Shown: positions 1 through 9,445, counted from the stretch's first letter. The stretch is 50,022 bases of DNA from Ignavibacteriota bacterium (GCA_003142575.1 PLMS01000111.1:3637-53658), one strand, 5' to 3'. Notes: generated by a model not told the origin, from the letters alone. Numbers and translations are program-made.

Positions 1-623
1 AAGAACATCGCGATCTCCATTTGATTTCACAATGCGATTCTATTGATTCCTTCCGAAATCTCACGGAAAATTTAGATCGGATGACTACCGGACTGTCGGT
101 TTTAGAACTCATCGATCAGGTAACGCACCATGAAGAACGAACTCCGGCGATGTTCGACTTGCTCGTTGAAACATTGAGCGCATTGAATGCCAGTACGAAA
201 AATTATCAGACGTATTTGCAGGCGTTCCAGCTGCGGCTTGCAGCATTGTTTGGTTATGCACCGAATTTTGATGCTTGCGGCCAGTGTGGAAAACCCGTTC
301 TTATCGGCAATGGAGAAAGACAAGTTGCATTTCAGATTGTTCGCGGCGCAGTGTTTTGCACTAAATGCTGCACTCCAAATGATTCTTCATTACACAACAG
401 CGATCAGAGTATCGCATTCACGACACTTTCAGTACAGGGACTTCAAATTGTTCGCCGTCTCGTACATGCGCAACTCTCAAGTCTCAGTACTCTTGAGTTC
501 GATGCGCGTGTCGGGAACGAAATGAATGAGCTATTACGTTTGTACTTACGATATCACTTCGATGGATTAAAACCATTGAAATCAGCAGAGTTTTTTCAAC
601 AACAACACATATCAACAATGTAA
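1..623 (+). CDS. recO: DNA repair protein RecO, 5'-truncated by window edge
   Basis: RecO loads RecA with RecR during RecF-pathway recombinational repair. The reading frame is open from base 3, so the ORF-track start (TTG at 21) is only internal; the in-frame residues before it (EHRDLHLISQ) look like the end of the RecO N-terminal OB fold. The visible part is the helical C-terminal domain with a zinc-ribbon pair, CGQC near visible residue 86 and CTKC near 113, as in many RecO proteins. The last codons lie 13 bases before the htrA start. Family assignment is by recognition of this layout; the missing N-terminus is outside the window. Confidence 0.88.
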   Translation, partial: EHRDLHLISQCDSIDSFRNLTENLDRMTTGLSVLELIDQVTHHEERTPAMFDLLVETLSALNASTKNYQTYLQAFQLRLAALFGYAPNFDACGQCGKPVLIGNGERQVAFQIVRGAVFCTKCCTPNDSSLHNSDQSIAFTTLSVQGLQIVRRLVHAQLSSLSTLEFDARVGNEMNELLRLYLRYHFDGLKPLKSAEFFQQQHISTM

Positions 624-636
624 AGGAAGAAGCAGT

Positions 637-2169
637 ATGTCAACAAAATCGATTCTTGCAGCAGTTTTTCTTATTAGTCTCGGCATTATTTTCGGTGTTG
701 TCCTGGTGTCCAGTTTCAAGGGTGTTGATTTCTCGTTTGCAGGAGAAGACGTCAAGCTTGGTGCACAACAGGCTCCCATAAAACCAAACTCTACGCTTCA
801 AGCCTTGAATGATGCATTCCATACCGTCAGCAAAACGGTGACGCCTTCAGTGGTTTTCGTGAAAGTGGAAATGGATCAGGAGCCAGATTCTCAAGATGAT
901 GGAGGTCAGTTCTTTCATCGGTTCTTCGGTCCTGATTTTAAATTTGATATGCCGAAGCGCGGTCCGGAAATCGGCACTGGTTCAGGATTTATTATCACAG
1001 CGAACGGATATATTCTTACGAACAACCATGTCGTGACGAATGCAAAGAAAAATGGCATAAAGGTTCAGCTTTCTGATACACGTGAGTACAAGGCAAAACT
1101 TATCGGTACAGATAAGTATACGGATCTTGCCGTGATCAAGATTGATGCAGATAACTTACCGGTTGCTACCCTTGGAAATTCCGATGAAGTCGAAGTTGGA
1201 CATATCGTCTTTGCAATCGGTGCACCCTTGGGATTGAAATCGACCATGACACAGGGAATTGTCAGCGCGCTTGGACGAAACATCGGCATCATCGGAGATG
1301 AGTATGGAATTGAGAACTTCATTCAAACTGATGCCGCAGTCAATCCCGGGAACAGCGGCGGACCGCTTGTGAATATCAACGGCGAGGTTGTCGGTATTAA
1401 CTCTGCGATTGCCACAACAAACGCTCGATATCAGGGATACAGTTTTGCTATTCCGCTGAATCTTGCAAAGCAGGTGGCAACCGATATTATCAAGTACGGA
1501 AAATTCCGGCGAGGATTTCTTGGTATCGGAATTAAACCTGTCGATGCAGTTACGGCAAAAGCGGCTGGTTTGGATAAAGCGAAAGGTGTGTGGGTTGAAA
1601 ATGTAACGAAAGATGCTGCCGGCGATAAAGCAGGTGTCGAGTACGGCGATATTATTCTCACAGTTGATGGAAGGGAAGTAAATTCACCGCAAGAGCTGCA
1701 GACCACAGTTGCCAGCAAACATCCAGGATCAATTGTTGCGCTTCAGATTTGGAGAGATAAGAAGACCATAGAGAAAAAAGCAACACTTGGTTCGCGTGAC
1801 GAAGAAAGCGAAACAAGTGCTGAAAAAGTAAAAAATGATAAAGGAGAGTCTGACTCTGATTCGGATGCAGAAAAAGTTGTTACTGTGAAAGAACTCGGAG
1901 TGACCGTGAAATCGATCGATTCAAAAATAAAGAAACAGTACGAAGTGGAGAAAGGTGTGATGGTTTCGAATATCGAAGACATGAGTCCCGCACAAGATCG
2001 TGGACTCAAGAAAGGCGATGTGGTGACAGAAGTCGGAGGTCAAAAAGTCTCAACCCCGGATCAGTTTGAAAGTTCGGTAAAGAAGCTTAAGCCGGGTGAT
2101 GCTGTGATGCTTCGGGTAAAGGGCGAAGACAAAAAGATGCGATTTGTCCCTATAGAAATGCCTAAATAA
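637..2169 (+). CDS. htrA: HtrA/Deg-family periplasmic serine protease
   Basis: Envelope quality-control protease and chaperone of the Do/DegP-DegQ family, 510 aa. An N-terminal hydrophobic segment (residues 5-25) is a signal peptide or membrane anchor. The chymotrypsin-like domain has a complete triad: H131 in TNNHVV, D163 in TDLAVI and S240 in GNSGGPL. PDZ1 spans about 290-375 and PDZ2 about 415-505; they are joined by an acidic Glu/Ser/Asp-rich linker (about 385-410). A purine-rich Shine-Dalgarno (AAGGAAGA) precedes ATG 637. It sits 13 bp after recO and is followed by a terminator hairpin, so recO-htrA may be co-transcribed. DegP and DegQ cannot be told apart from sequence alone. Confidence 0.95.
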   Translation: MSTKSILAAVFLISLGIIFGVVLVSSFKGVDFSFAGEDVKLGAQQAPIKPNSTLQALNDAFHTVSKTVTPSVVFVKVEMDQEPDSQDDGGQFFHRFFGPDFKFDMPKRGPEIGTGSGFIITANGYILTNNHVVTNAKKNGIKVQLSDTREYKAKLIGTDKYTDLAVIKIDADNLPVATLGNSDEVEVGHIVFAIGAPLGLKSTMTQGIVSALGRNIGIIGDEYGIENFIQTDAAVNPGNSGGPLVNINGEVVGINSAIATTNARYQGYSFAIPLNLAKQVATDIIKYGKFRRGFLGIGIKPVDAVTAKAAGLDKAKGVWVENVTKDAAGDKAGVEYGDIILTVDGREVNSPQELQTTVASKHPGSIVALQIWRDKKTIEKKATLGSRDEESETSAEKVKNDKGESDSDSDAEKVVTVKELGVTVKSIDSKIKKQYEVEKGVMVSNIEDMSPAQDRGLKKGDVVTEVGGQKVSTPDQFESSVKKLKPGDAVMLRVKGEDKKMRFVPIEMPK

Positions 2170-2213
2170 ATCCAAAATCCTAAATTGGAAATCCTAAATC
2201 CGAAACTCGAAAT
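2165..2213. repeat. Degenerate AATCCTAAATCC low-complexity tract
   Basis: After the htrA stop there are several imperfect units of an ATCCTAAAT-like motif. No coding or RNA signal is visible in it. It looks like slippage-type intergenic filler. Confidence 0.5.
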
Positions 2214-2220
2214 CTACGAG

Positions 2221-2250
2221 GCGCGGCCGAGAATATCGGTCGCGCTTTTT
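2221..2250 (+). terminator. Rho-independent terminator after htrA
   Basis: Ten-base arms GCGCGGCCGA and TCGGTCGCGC pair with one G-U wobble around a 5 nt loop and are followed directly by TTTTT. It lies 51 bp after the htrA stop and before aroC, so it should close the recO-htrA unit. Confidence 0.85.
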
Positions 2251-2357
2251 GTTTGTCCGCTAATTGAATCTCCCTCGAAATTTTGTTTAATTAAGTATAG
2301 ATAAAGGTTGGTGGTATTCACCTTGATGAACAAATTGTATAATAAGGAATCAAACCT

Positions 2358-3518
2358 ATGATCCGCTATCTCACAGCCGGAGAATCACATGGGAAAGTGC
2401 TTATTGGGATTGTCGAAGGAATGCCGGCAGGCGTCGAAATTTCAACTGAGTACATCAATCAACAATTGCGGCGACGCCAGCAGGGTTATGGGCGCGGCGG
2501 CAGAATGAAAATTGAAACAGATACCGTGAAAATTCTGTCCGGTGTCCGATTCGGAAAAACTATCGGTTCTCCTATTGCATTAGTAATACAGAATAGAGAT
2601 TGGCAGAATTGGAAGGAGAAAATGGCGGTAGAGGGGAACGGTGCAGGAATAGAAAAAATTACGGTTCCTCGTCCAGGTCATGCAGATTATGCGGGAGCAA
2701 AGAAATATGGATTTGATGATATACGCAATGTCATTGATAGATCGAGTGCTCGGGAGACAGCCATGCGTGTTGCGTGCTGTACCATTGCACGAAAACTGTT
2801 AGAAGATTGTGGAATTATCATCGGAAGTCATGTTCTGAGCATTGGTCCCATACTTATAAAAGACAGAAAAAAAATTGACAAGTTAATTATCCGGTATGCT
2901 GAAAATGCGTATCTGGTATCCAAAGAAGCAGATAGCTCCGAAGTACGCATTCTCGACAAATCCGCCGAAGTGAAAGCTATTGCAGAAATTAAAAAAGCAA
3001 AGAAAGCCGGTGATACGCTTGGCGGTGTTTTTGAAGTTATCGTAAGCGGTGTGCCGGTTGGGCTCGGCAGTTATGTGCAGTATGATCGAAAGCTTGATGG
3101 AATGCTCGCTCAAGCTCTCATGTCGATTCAAGCAATCAAGGGTGTAGAGATTGGAGAAGGCTTTGCGAATGCTGCAAAATTCGGTTCGGATGTACATGAT
3201 GAATTTACACTGAAGAACAGAAATAGTATACGCAAAACCAATCGAGCCGGCGGACTCGAAGGGAGTGTGACAAACGGCGAGATGATCGTTCTTCATGCTG
3301 CAATGAAACCAATAGCGACGCTTGCCAAGCCATTAATGGCTGTTGATCTTGCTACAAACAAACTTGTGCAATCGCGCTACGAGCGTTCGGATGTTTGTGC
3401 CGTTCCGGCTGCTTCCGTTATCGGCGAGGCGGTGATTGCTCCGGTGTTAGCAAATGCATTGTTGGAGAAGTTCGGCGGGGACTCGCTGAAAGAGTTATCG
3501 AGCAGGTGTAAGGTCTGA
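2358..3518 (+). CDS. aroC: Chorismate synthase
   Basis: Last step of the shikimate pathway: FMN-dependent conversion of 5-enolpyruvylshikimate-3-phosphate to chorismate, precursor of aromatic amino acids and, here, of futalosine-pathway menaquinone. At 386 aa it has the normal family length. It begins with the diagnostic AGESHG signature (residues 7-12), has GRGGRMKIE near 46-54, RSSARETAMRVA near 133, and the C-terminal signature around RYERSDVCAVPAA. ATG 2358 is preceded by a weak AAGGAA. A TTGAAT/TAATTA pair at 2264/2288 could be its promoter, after the htrA terminator, but is weak. It stands alone and converges with the minus-strand gene downstream. Confidence 0.97.
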   Translation: MIRYLTAGESHGKVLIGIVEGMPAGVEISTEYINQQLRRRQQGYGRGGRMKIETDTVKILSGVRFGKTIGSPIALVIQNRDWQNWKEKMAVEGNGAGIEKITVPRPGHADYAGAKKYGFDDIRNVIDRSSARETAMRVACCTIARKLLEDCGIIIGSHVLSIGPILIKDRKKIDKLIIRYAENAYLVSKEADSSEVRILDKSAEVKAIAEIKKAKKAGDTLGGVFEVIVSGVPVGLGSYVQYDRKLDGMLAQALMSIQAIKGVEIGEGFANAAKFGSDVHDEFTLKNRNSIRKTNRAGGLEGSVTNGEMIVLHAAMKPIATLAKPLMAVDLATNKLVQSRYERSDVCAVPAASVIGEAVIAPVLANALLEKFGGDSLKELSSRCKV

Positions 3519-3614
3519 TTCCCAATCGGGCAAAGCAAGAATTTCCGCGGCTTCAGTTGCCGACCTGAAGAATATCATCATTCTTCCCGAAGAGAAAGAA
3601 CCTTATTCAGCGGC

Positions 3615-4145
3615 TTACTTTTTTCGAGGAAGAATCTTTGGGGACTCCAAATAATGTAACTGGTCAACCACGGGTGCCAGAACATGTGCAACGTCGGACA
3701 ACCGTTGTTTTGTTCTGGCGTACAATGCCGGAAAAGAGTCGAACTGCTCTTTGTCCAATCCTTCCTTCGCTTGTCTCATGCAGACTTCGGCAATTTCCAT
3801 GCGTTGTGAAATTATTAAATACGTAGGGTTGTTAATTCTCTTTCTGATATCGCCAAGTGTTATTTTGTCACGAGAATATTCTTGGACCAGGGATGCGACT
3901 TCGGAACTTAAAATTCCCTTGAGCCGTGTTTTTTCCGTTTCGGTTTTTGCAATAGCTTTTAACGCAATTTGTTGTGCACTCTCTGCCAACATCTTGCTCT
4001 TGAACGGATCGCTCATTGCCAGAGACCGAGCTTGAATCAAAAGTGTTTCTGCTCGATGAATCGTTTCCATATCAAATTGGGCTGCGCGGCTGTAAATAGC
4101 AGTACGAAATGTTCTTTCAGCTTGTTTAATGGTTTTATGTGGCAT
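3615..4145 (-). CDS. Conserved-looking helical hypothetical protein
   Basis: No family recognised. About 176 aa from the ATG at 4145 (the ORF track starts 6 bases earlier at a TTG). The protein is almost entirely predicted helical, charged and Ala/Gln-rich (QARSLAMSDPFKSKMLAESA; TKQRLSDVAHVLAPVVDQL), with no signal peptide and no obvious catalytic motif, so it is probably a cytoplasmic helical bundle. It converges with aroC, leaving 96 bp with no clear terminator. The upstream Shine-Dalgarno is poor. A substantial open frame with ordinary composition supports it being real; function unknown. Confidence 0.55.
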   Translation of the reverse strand: MPHKTIKQAERTFRTAIYSRAAQFDMETIHRAETLLIQARSLAMSDPFKSKMLAESAQQIALKAIAKTETEKTRLKGILSSEVASLVQEYSRDKITLGDIRKRINNPTYLIISQRMEIAEVCMRQAKEGLDKEQFDSFPALYARTKQRLSDVAHVLAPVVDQLHYLESPKILPRKK

Positions 4146-4242
4146 ACACAATGACTCGATTCACCAAATCTCTATGCCTTCTCTAAGGCGTTATCAGTAT
4201 ATGAAAAGGAGGTAGAAGTGTTGTGACGAATCACACACCACT

Positions 4243-4278
4243 CCTCATGTAATGAGGGCGGAATATAAAGTGCCCTCA
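4243..4278 (-). terminator. Overlapping inverted repeats downstream of exported protein gene
   Basis: Read on the minus strand, TGAGGGC/GCCCTCA (12 nt loop) competes with CCTCAT-TAC-ATGAGG. Both lie just after the stop of the 4295-5002 gene. There is no U-run, so this may be a transcript-end stabilising structure rather than an intrinsic terminator. Confidence 0.3.
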
Positions 4279-4294
4279 CGCCGTATTCGAATAT

Positions 4295-5002
4295 TTACTG
4301 TTTGTACGAAACATCCCAGCTGTCGCCGCCAGAAACCTCAAGGATATAGGTACCGTCTTCCGGTATATCCGCGGTTGCTTCCAGTGTAGGCGAAGTGTCG
4401 TTATGGCACAAGTCACTCACAATCTTGCCCGTGTTAGCATCGTAGAGAGCGACCTCAAGGCGCATAGAGAACTGGCCTTTCAGCTTTTGGTGCATGGTAA
4501 ACGTCGCTGATCCTTTGTTTAGGTTGAAGAACGGCGTTACTTTATTCGTAGTGTCGCTGAACGTAGTTTTGCTGGATATTGATGTGGGCTTCGGGTTATT
4601 CAAAATCTCGATCGTCCATGGCCCTTCTGCATTTTCTACATAAATCATGTAATCTTCTGAGTTTGCTGAACCTTTAGACCGAATTTTCTCGGTCGTATTC
4701 GGCCCCATCCAGTTCGTTAACAAGCCGACAACAGTCTCTTGATCGGTGATCATTTTCTGGGTAACAAGTGATAGCTGGCAAATACTGGCATCAGCGCCCG
4801 TGTACGAAACCTTAATGATATACCACCCATCATTGCTGAGCGCGAATTTGTCTGAAGTGATTTTTTTACCTTTATAACCTGAGATGGTGATTTTTTCTGC
4901 AGTTTGAGTGACGGAGATCTTGACAGCGGCTTCCAACTTTGACGCGACAGTCACCACGATAAAAGCAACAACGATGATGATAGCCAGATATTTACTCTTC
5001 AT
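4295..5002 (-). CDS. Exported protein of unknown function with two similar beta-rich halves
   Basis: 235 aa. A clear Sec signal peptide (MKSKYLAIIIVVAFIVVTVA, cleavage near residue 25) is followed by an all-beta secreted region. The two halves (about 26-135 and 145-235) resemble each other: each has a strand-rich core and ends in an aromatic motif (GPWTIEIL; DSWDVSY), with GWYIIKVSYTG and GTYILEVSGG as matching strands. This resembles the tandem pre-peptidase C-terminal or beta-sandwich domains of surface proteins, but no family is confidently recognised. The Shine-Dalgarno is perfect (AGGAGG, 6 nt before ATG), suggesting high translation. Confidence 0.75.
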   Translation of the reverse strand: MKSKYLAIIIVVAFIVVTVASKLEAAVKISVTQTAEKITISGYKGKKITSDKFALSNDGWYIIKVSYTGADASICQLSLVTQKMITDQETVVGLLTNWMGPNTTEKIRSKGSANSEDYMIYVENAEGPWTIEILNNPKPTSISSKTTFSDTTNKVTPFFNLNKGSATFTMHQKLKGQFSMRLEVALYDANTGKIVSDLCHNDTSPTLEATADIPEDGTYILEVSGGDSWDVSYKQ

Positions 5003-5040
5003 AAGATACCTCCTGTTAGGTTAGATTATATCTCATGTTA

Positions 5041-5069
5041 ATGATAGGAAAAGTTATCATGGTTAGCAA
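5041..5069 (-). promoter_or_regulatory. Candidate promoter for the exported protein gene
   Basis: On the minus strand TTGCTA, a 17 bp spacer and TATCAT fit a sigma-70-type promoter about 40 bp upstream of the strong Shine-Dalgarno of the 4295-5002 gene. A second TATAAT lies closer to the gene. Match by eye only. Confidence 0.4.
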
Positions 5070-5133
5070 GTAAGTTTGCGGGATAGTATAGAAAAGAGTT
5101 GGGCAAATGCGCTGAGTTAAGAGATAATTTCAA

Positions 5134-5162
5134 TTGACAAAGTGTGGGAAGATGATTAGGTT
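5134..5162 (+). promoter_or_regulatory. Candidate promoter for an intergenic transcript
   Basis: TTGACA (5134-5139), a 17 bp spacer, then TAGGTT. The sequence TAGGTTTC also approaches the Bacteroidota minus-7 box TAnnTTTG. It is divergent from the exported protein promoter and lies 50 bp before an intrinsic terminator, so it may drive only a short RNA. Confidence 0.45.
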
Positions 5163-5168
5163 TCCAAC

Positions 5169-5244
5169 GCGTAGCTCCCTCCCAAAATGGCGACGTAAAA
5201 CACTTTTATGAGCCCTCAGTTGTTGGCATTGCTGAGGGTTTTTT
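5169..5244 (+). ncRNA. Candidate small RNA or attenuator leader ending in an intrinsic terminator
   Basis: A roughly 75 nt span between a promoter-like TTGACA/TAGGTT and a textbook terminator: CCCTCAG (5213-5219), loop, CTGAGGG (5232-5238), then six T. No open frame precedes this terminator on the plus strand, so it does not end an annotated gene. Either a free-standing small RNA is made, or this is a premature-termination leader for the propeller kinase that starts 107 bp later. No known riboswitch class was recognised. Confidence 0.35.
5213..5244 (+). terminator. Intrinsic terminator upstream of propeller histidine kinase
   Basis: Perfect 7 bp stem CCCTCAG/CTGAGGG with a 12 nt loop and a TTTTTT tail. 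The U-run is on the plus strand only, so it acts on plus-strand transcripts entering from 5134-5212. Confidence 0.75.
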
Positions 5245-5350
5245 GTTTCAATGCGTAAACTCATCAAACTTAAGAGTGGAAAAGAATTATTAAATTGATT
5301 ACCATTTAGAAGCATTTATCTCTCTATGTTAAGAAAGGATGCTGCCTTTC

Positions 5351-8300
5351 ATGAATACAATACATCGATTGCGATGGTTGCTATTGTTTCTCCTCACCAG
5401 TTTGTTTGTATGTCCCGGCTCTCTTGCACAAGAACAACAAAAAACACCACTGAGGCAGTATATCCATAAAATATGGACGAACAAAGATGGATTGCCGCAT
5501 AATTCCGGTCGGGCACTTGTTCAGACACAAGACGGATATCTCTGGATTGCCACACAAGATGGTCTCGTTCGCTTCAATGGATCCGTCTTTCAAGTGTTTG
5601 ATAAAGACAACACGCCTGCGTTAAAGCACAATGACATTACAGCACTGATTGAGTCTGCCGATGGAACTCTTTGGATTGGAACGTACAATGGACTCACCAG
5701 TTTCAAGAACGGCATCTTCACATATCATCCAACGAACATGGCAGGAGGACTTGAAATCATTCGGGCGCTGGCAATAGACCATGAGGGAAATTGTTGGATA
5801 GGCACGATGAATGCCGGGCTTCTCAAGTACAAAGATGGGAAAACAGAATCCATCACCACTGCACAAGGTCTTTCCAGTAACGTAGTGTATGCAATTGCAG
5901 AAGATCATCAAGGGAACATTTGGATAGGAACAAATGCAGGTGTAAGCGTGTATCGTCATGGTCGATGGTCGTACTATACGAGTAAAAATGGATTACCGCA
6001 TGAAACGGTGAGAAGTATTTATGAAGCATCTGACAGCACTATGTGGATTGGTACGTCGGGAGGTCTCGTCAGGTGGAGGAAAGGTTCACTTCACACATTT
6101 ACAACAGATGACGGACTTTCTAATAATAGGATTCGGACAATCTATGAAGATCGTTCAAGAGAGTTGTGGATTGGAACCGAAGGAGGTGGTATTTGCCAGT
6201 TTGATCATGGTGTCTTCACGCCATTTCGTTCTTCCGATGGTCTCTCGGGTGATGTAGTAGTTTCCATATTGGAAGATCGTGAAGGGACTTTATGGGTCGG
6301 CAACTATAATACCGGATTGGATCAATTCTGGAAGGGGAAGTTTCTCAATTACACTGTTCATGAAGGATTGCCTGATGTTGGTACCGGGTCTATCATGCAA
6401 GCACATAATGGCGAGATGTGGATCGGTTGTGCTGGCGTAGTACGTTTCGACGGGAAGAAGTTCATGGTCTGTAACATAAAGAATATTCTTCCGAGTAATA
6501 ATGTTCGTTCATTTTTTGAGGATTCTCATGGTACCATATGGATTGGTACGGAAATAGGTCTCACAGAATTTCGTAATGGTATTTTCCATGCATATACTGC
6601 GAAGGATGGATTGACAGATGTCTACATTCGCGCAATTGGAGAAGATCACCAGGGATATTTATGGGTAGGAACGCTCAACGGTGGAATTCATCGACTGGAA
6701 AATGGAAGATTTGTGAATTATCGGGATAAAGGATTACCGATGAATGTGATCCGGTCTATTCTCGTTGACTACAGCGGCGCCATGTGGGTTGGAGGGAATG
6801 AGGCGGTCATGCGATGGCAAAATGGATCTGTAACAACATATACACAAAAAGATGGATTGCCGGTTGAACCCATCTATGGTATGATGGAAGACCGCGAACA
6901 CACTCTTTGGATGGGAAGTTATGGCGGCGGGCTTGTACGAGTGAAGGATGGCAAATTTACTCGATTCACCCGCAAACATGGTCTCTATAATGATGCAGTA
7001 TATGAAATCCTTGAAGATGATCTTGGATATCTTTGGATGAGCCATATCAATGGTATCAGTCGTGTCAGTAAACAAATTCTCAACGATTTTGCGGATGGTA
7101 AAATCGATCGTATTCAACATACAGCATACACATATTCTGATGGCATGTTGAATGATGTTTGTTCCAGTAATGGGCAATCAACTGCGTGTAAGACTTCCGA
7201 CGGTCGTCTCTGGTTTTCCACTGCCGGAGGTATTGTCGTTGTAGATCCAAAGCAATTACAGAAAAGCAATCTTCCACCACCCATAGTGATTGAACGTGTG
7301 GTGATGGATAGAGTGGATTATTCTCCATATGAGTACGGTCATTTCATGCCCGGTTATGGACAGGTAGAATTCCACTATGGAGGATTGAGTTTTACTACAC
7401 CGCAGAAAGTAAATTTCCGTTATAAGTTGGAAGGGTTTGATAAGGAATGGAGATCGGTGGGAACACGTAACGAAGCGTTTTATACGAACTTACCGCCAGG
7501 GGAATACGTCTTTCGTGTCACGGCGTGCAATAGCGATGGTGTGTGGAATGAAACCGGAGCAAGTTTTGCTTTCGAACTTAAACCGCACTTCTACCAAACA
7601 TTGTGGTTCTATGGTCTTATGCTGGTGGCTATGATTGGCATCGGATTTGGTATATATCGCTGGCGTATGCAGCAATTTGTAAAGAGAGAAAAACAACTGG
7701 AACAGCACGTCCTTGAACGCCGAGCGGTAGAGGAAGCGCTGGCAGAAGAACGCAATTTATTCCGGATATTGATTGATCATATTCCAGATGGTATCTATGT
7801 TAAAGATACTGATTGCCGTATAACTATAGCGAATATCACAGATTTTCATAATATGGGAGCACAGTCAGAAGCAGAAGTTTTAGGAAAAACTAATTTTGAT
7901 TTTTTCCCAAAAGACATAGCAACAGATTTCCATAATGAGGATCAGTCAGTCATTCAGACTAATAAACCGCTCATCAATAAGGAGGAATTCTTTCTCGATA
8001 AGGAAGGGAAAAAACATTGGATGCTTACATCCAAGCTGCCTTTGCGAGATGAACAAGGAAAGATCGTTGGTCTTGTCGGCATTAGTCGAGACATTACCGA
8101 GCAAAAAAAACTCCAACAAGAGCTGCTCCAGTCACAAAAGATGCAGAGTATCGGCACGCTTGCCGGCGGTATTGCGCACGACTTCAATAATATTCTCGGC
8201 ATTATGCTCGGGTACACTTCGTTGCTGAGTAAACAAAGGTCAGATGATCAGAAATTTACCGAGAGTCTATCGGCTGTCACGCAAACAATTCAGCGCGGAG

Positions 8301-9265
8301 CAGCGCTGGTACGTCAAATTTTGACATTCGCACGAAAGACCGAAATTTCATTCGAGCCGATAGATGTTACGGAACTCGTGCACGAAATTCTGTCGATGCT
8401 CAAACAAACCTTTTCCAAGCTCATCATCTTTACAGAGACTTTTGATAAGAACATTCCATACATCTCTGCCGATCGCATACAGATTCATCAGGCATTATTG
8501 AACCTTTGTGTCAATGCGAGGGATGCCATGCCCGATGGCGGAACAATTTCAATTAAAGTAGAGAAACATCTTAAAGATTATGTACGAACACAATTTTCTT
8601 CCGCTGATCAAGATTCGTATGTGAGTATCGATGTGAGTGATACTGGCGAAGGAATGGATGAGGCAACTCGACAAAGGATATTTGATCCGTTTTTCACAAC
8701 AAAGCCATCAGGAAAAGGAACGGGGATGGGATTGTCTGTTGTCTACGGTGTTATGCAAGCACATCAAGGTTTCGTTAGTGTAGAAAGCAAACCAGGCAAT
8801 GGGACTACTTTTCACCTTTATTTCCCGATTTCAACTCTTGGTGATAAAATTATGGATGTGCAAACATCGGACAAATCTTTTTCGGTTGGCGGTACAGAGA
8901 CCATTTTGTTTGTTGAGGATGAAGAACTCCTGAGAGATACCGTATGTCCATTTCTCGAATCCAAAGGATATACTGTCCATATGGCAAAAGACGGTCTTGA
9001 AGGGATCGATAGGTACTCACAACATAAACAGGAAATTGCTCTTGTTATCACTGATCTTGGTCTTCCGGGAATTAGTGGTATGGAGGAATTTAAAAGACTC
9101 AAAGAGATAAATTCGAATGTAAAAGTAATTTTTGCGAGCGGTTTTTTTGATCCGAATGTTAAATCTGAACTTCTGAAAGCTGGAGCTCATGGTTTTATTC
9201 AGAAACCTTATATGATTGATGAAATTCTACAGATAATCCGGAAAGTATTAGATGAAAGTTCCTAA
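5351..9265 (+). CDS. Hybrid histidine kinase with two-component-regulator beta-propeller sensor
   Basis: About 1304 aa. The signal peptide (MNTIHRLRWLLLFLLTSLFV) is followed by about 14 propeller repeats of the LWIGT...GG...F.NG type (residues 30-640), a Y_Y_Y-type domain (about 655-740), one transmembrane helix (about 750-770), a short coiled coil, a PAS domain (about 800-915), HisKA with H943 in GGIAHDFNN, an HATPase with N-box NLCVNARDAM and G-boxes DTGEGMD and GTGMGLSVVYG, and a receiver with D1235 in VITDLGLPG. So an outer or periplasmic ligand is read by the propellers and signalled to a cytoplasmic kinase and its own receiver. Unlike the Bacteroides HTCS regulators it has no AraC output domain, so a separate output protein is expected. 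ATG 5351 is preferred over ATG 5339 because AAGAAAGG abuts the latter but sits 12 nt before the former. Confidence 0.93.
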   Translation: MNTIHRLRWLLLFLLTSLFVCPGSLAQEQQKTPLRQYIHKIWTNKDGLPHNSGRALVQTQDGYLWIATQDGLVRFNGSVFQVFDKDNTPALKHNDITALIESADGTLWIGTYNGLTSFKNGIFTYHPTNMAGGLEIIRALAIDHEGNCWIGTMNAGLLKYKDGKTESITTAQGLSSNVVYAIAEDHQGNIWIGTNAGVSVYRHGRWSYYTSKNGLPHETVRSIYEASDSTMWIGTSGGLVRWRKGSLHTFTTDDGLSNNRIRTIYEDRSRELWIGTEGGGICQFDHGVFTPFRSSDGLSGDVVVSILEDREGTLWVGNYNTGLDQFWKGKFLNYTVHEGLPDVGTGSIMQAHNGEMWIGCAGVVRFDGKKFMVCNIKNILPSNNVRSFFEDSHGTIWIGTEIGLTEFRNGIFHAYTAKDGLTDVYIRAIGEDHQGYLWVGTLNGGIHRLENGRFVNYRDKGLPMNVIRSILVDYSGAMWVGGNEAVMRWQNGSVTTYTQKDGLPVEPIYGMMEDREHTLWMGSYGGGLVRVKDGKFTRFTRKHGLYNDAVYEILEDDLGYLWMSHINGISRVSKQILNDFADGKIDRIQHTAYTYSDGMLNDVCSSNGQSTACKTSDGRLWFSTAGGIVVVDPKQLQKSNLPPPIVIERVVMDRVDYSPYEYGHFMPGYGQVEFHYGGLSFTTPQKVNFRYKLEGFDKEWRSVGTRNEAFYTNLPPGEYVFRVTACNSDGVWNETGASFAFELKPHFYQTLWFYGLMLVAMIGIGFGIYRWRMQQFVKREKQLEQHVLERRAVEEALAEERNLFRILIDHIPDGIYVKDTDCRITIANITDFHNMGAQSEAEVLGKTNFDFFPKDIATDFHNEDQSVIQTNKPLINKEEFFLDKEGKKHWMLTSKLPLRDEQGKIVGLVGISRDITEQKKLQQELLQSQKMQSIGTLAGGIAHDFNNILGIMLGYTSLLSKQRSDDQKFTESLSAVTQTIQRGAALVRQILTFARKTEISFEPIDVTELVHEILSMLKQTFSKLIIFTETFDKNIPYISADRIQIHQALLNLCVNARDAMPDGGTISIKVEKHLKDYVRTQFSSADQDSYVSIDVSDTGEGMDEATRQRIFDPFFTTKPSGKGTGMGLSVVYGVMQAHQGFVSVESKPGNGTTFHLYFPISTLGDKIMDVQTSDKSFSVGGTETILFVEDEELLRDTVCPFLESKGYTVHMAKDGLEGIDRYSQHKQEIALVITDLGLPGISGMEEFKRLKEINSNVKVIFASGFFDPNVKSELLKAGAHGFIQKPYMIDEILQIIRKVLDESS

Positions 9266-9445
9266 GTAATTTCTAGTCAGTTTTATTTCATAAAAATATA
9301 TGTCCATGAAAGATCGAAGAAAATAGTACGCAGTGTCAAGGTAAAGGCAAGAAAAAAATTGAATTTCAGGTTAAGACAACATATATATTGCACTCTATAA
9401 AACGGATCTCGATATGAAAGATGTAAAATGAATGAGGATGTTCGT

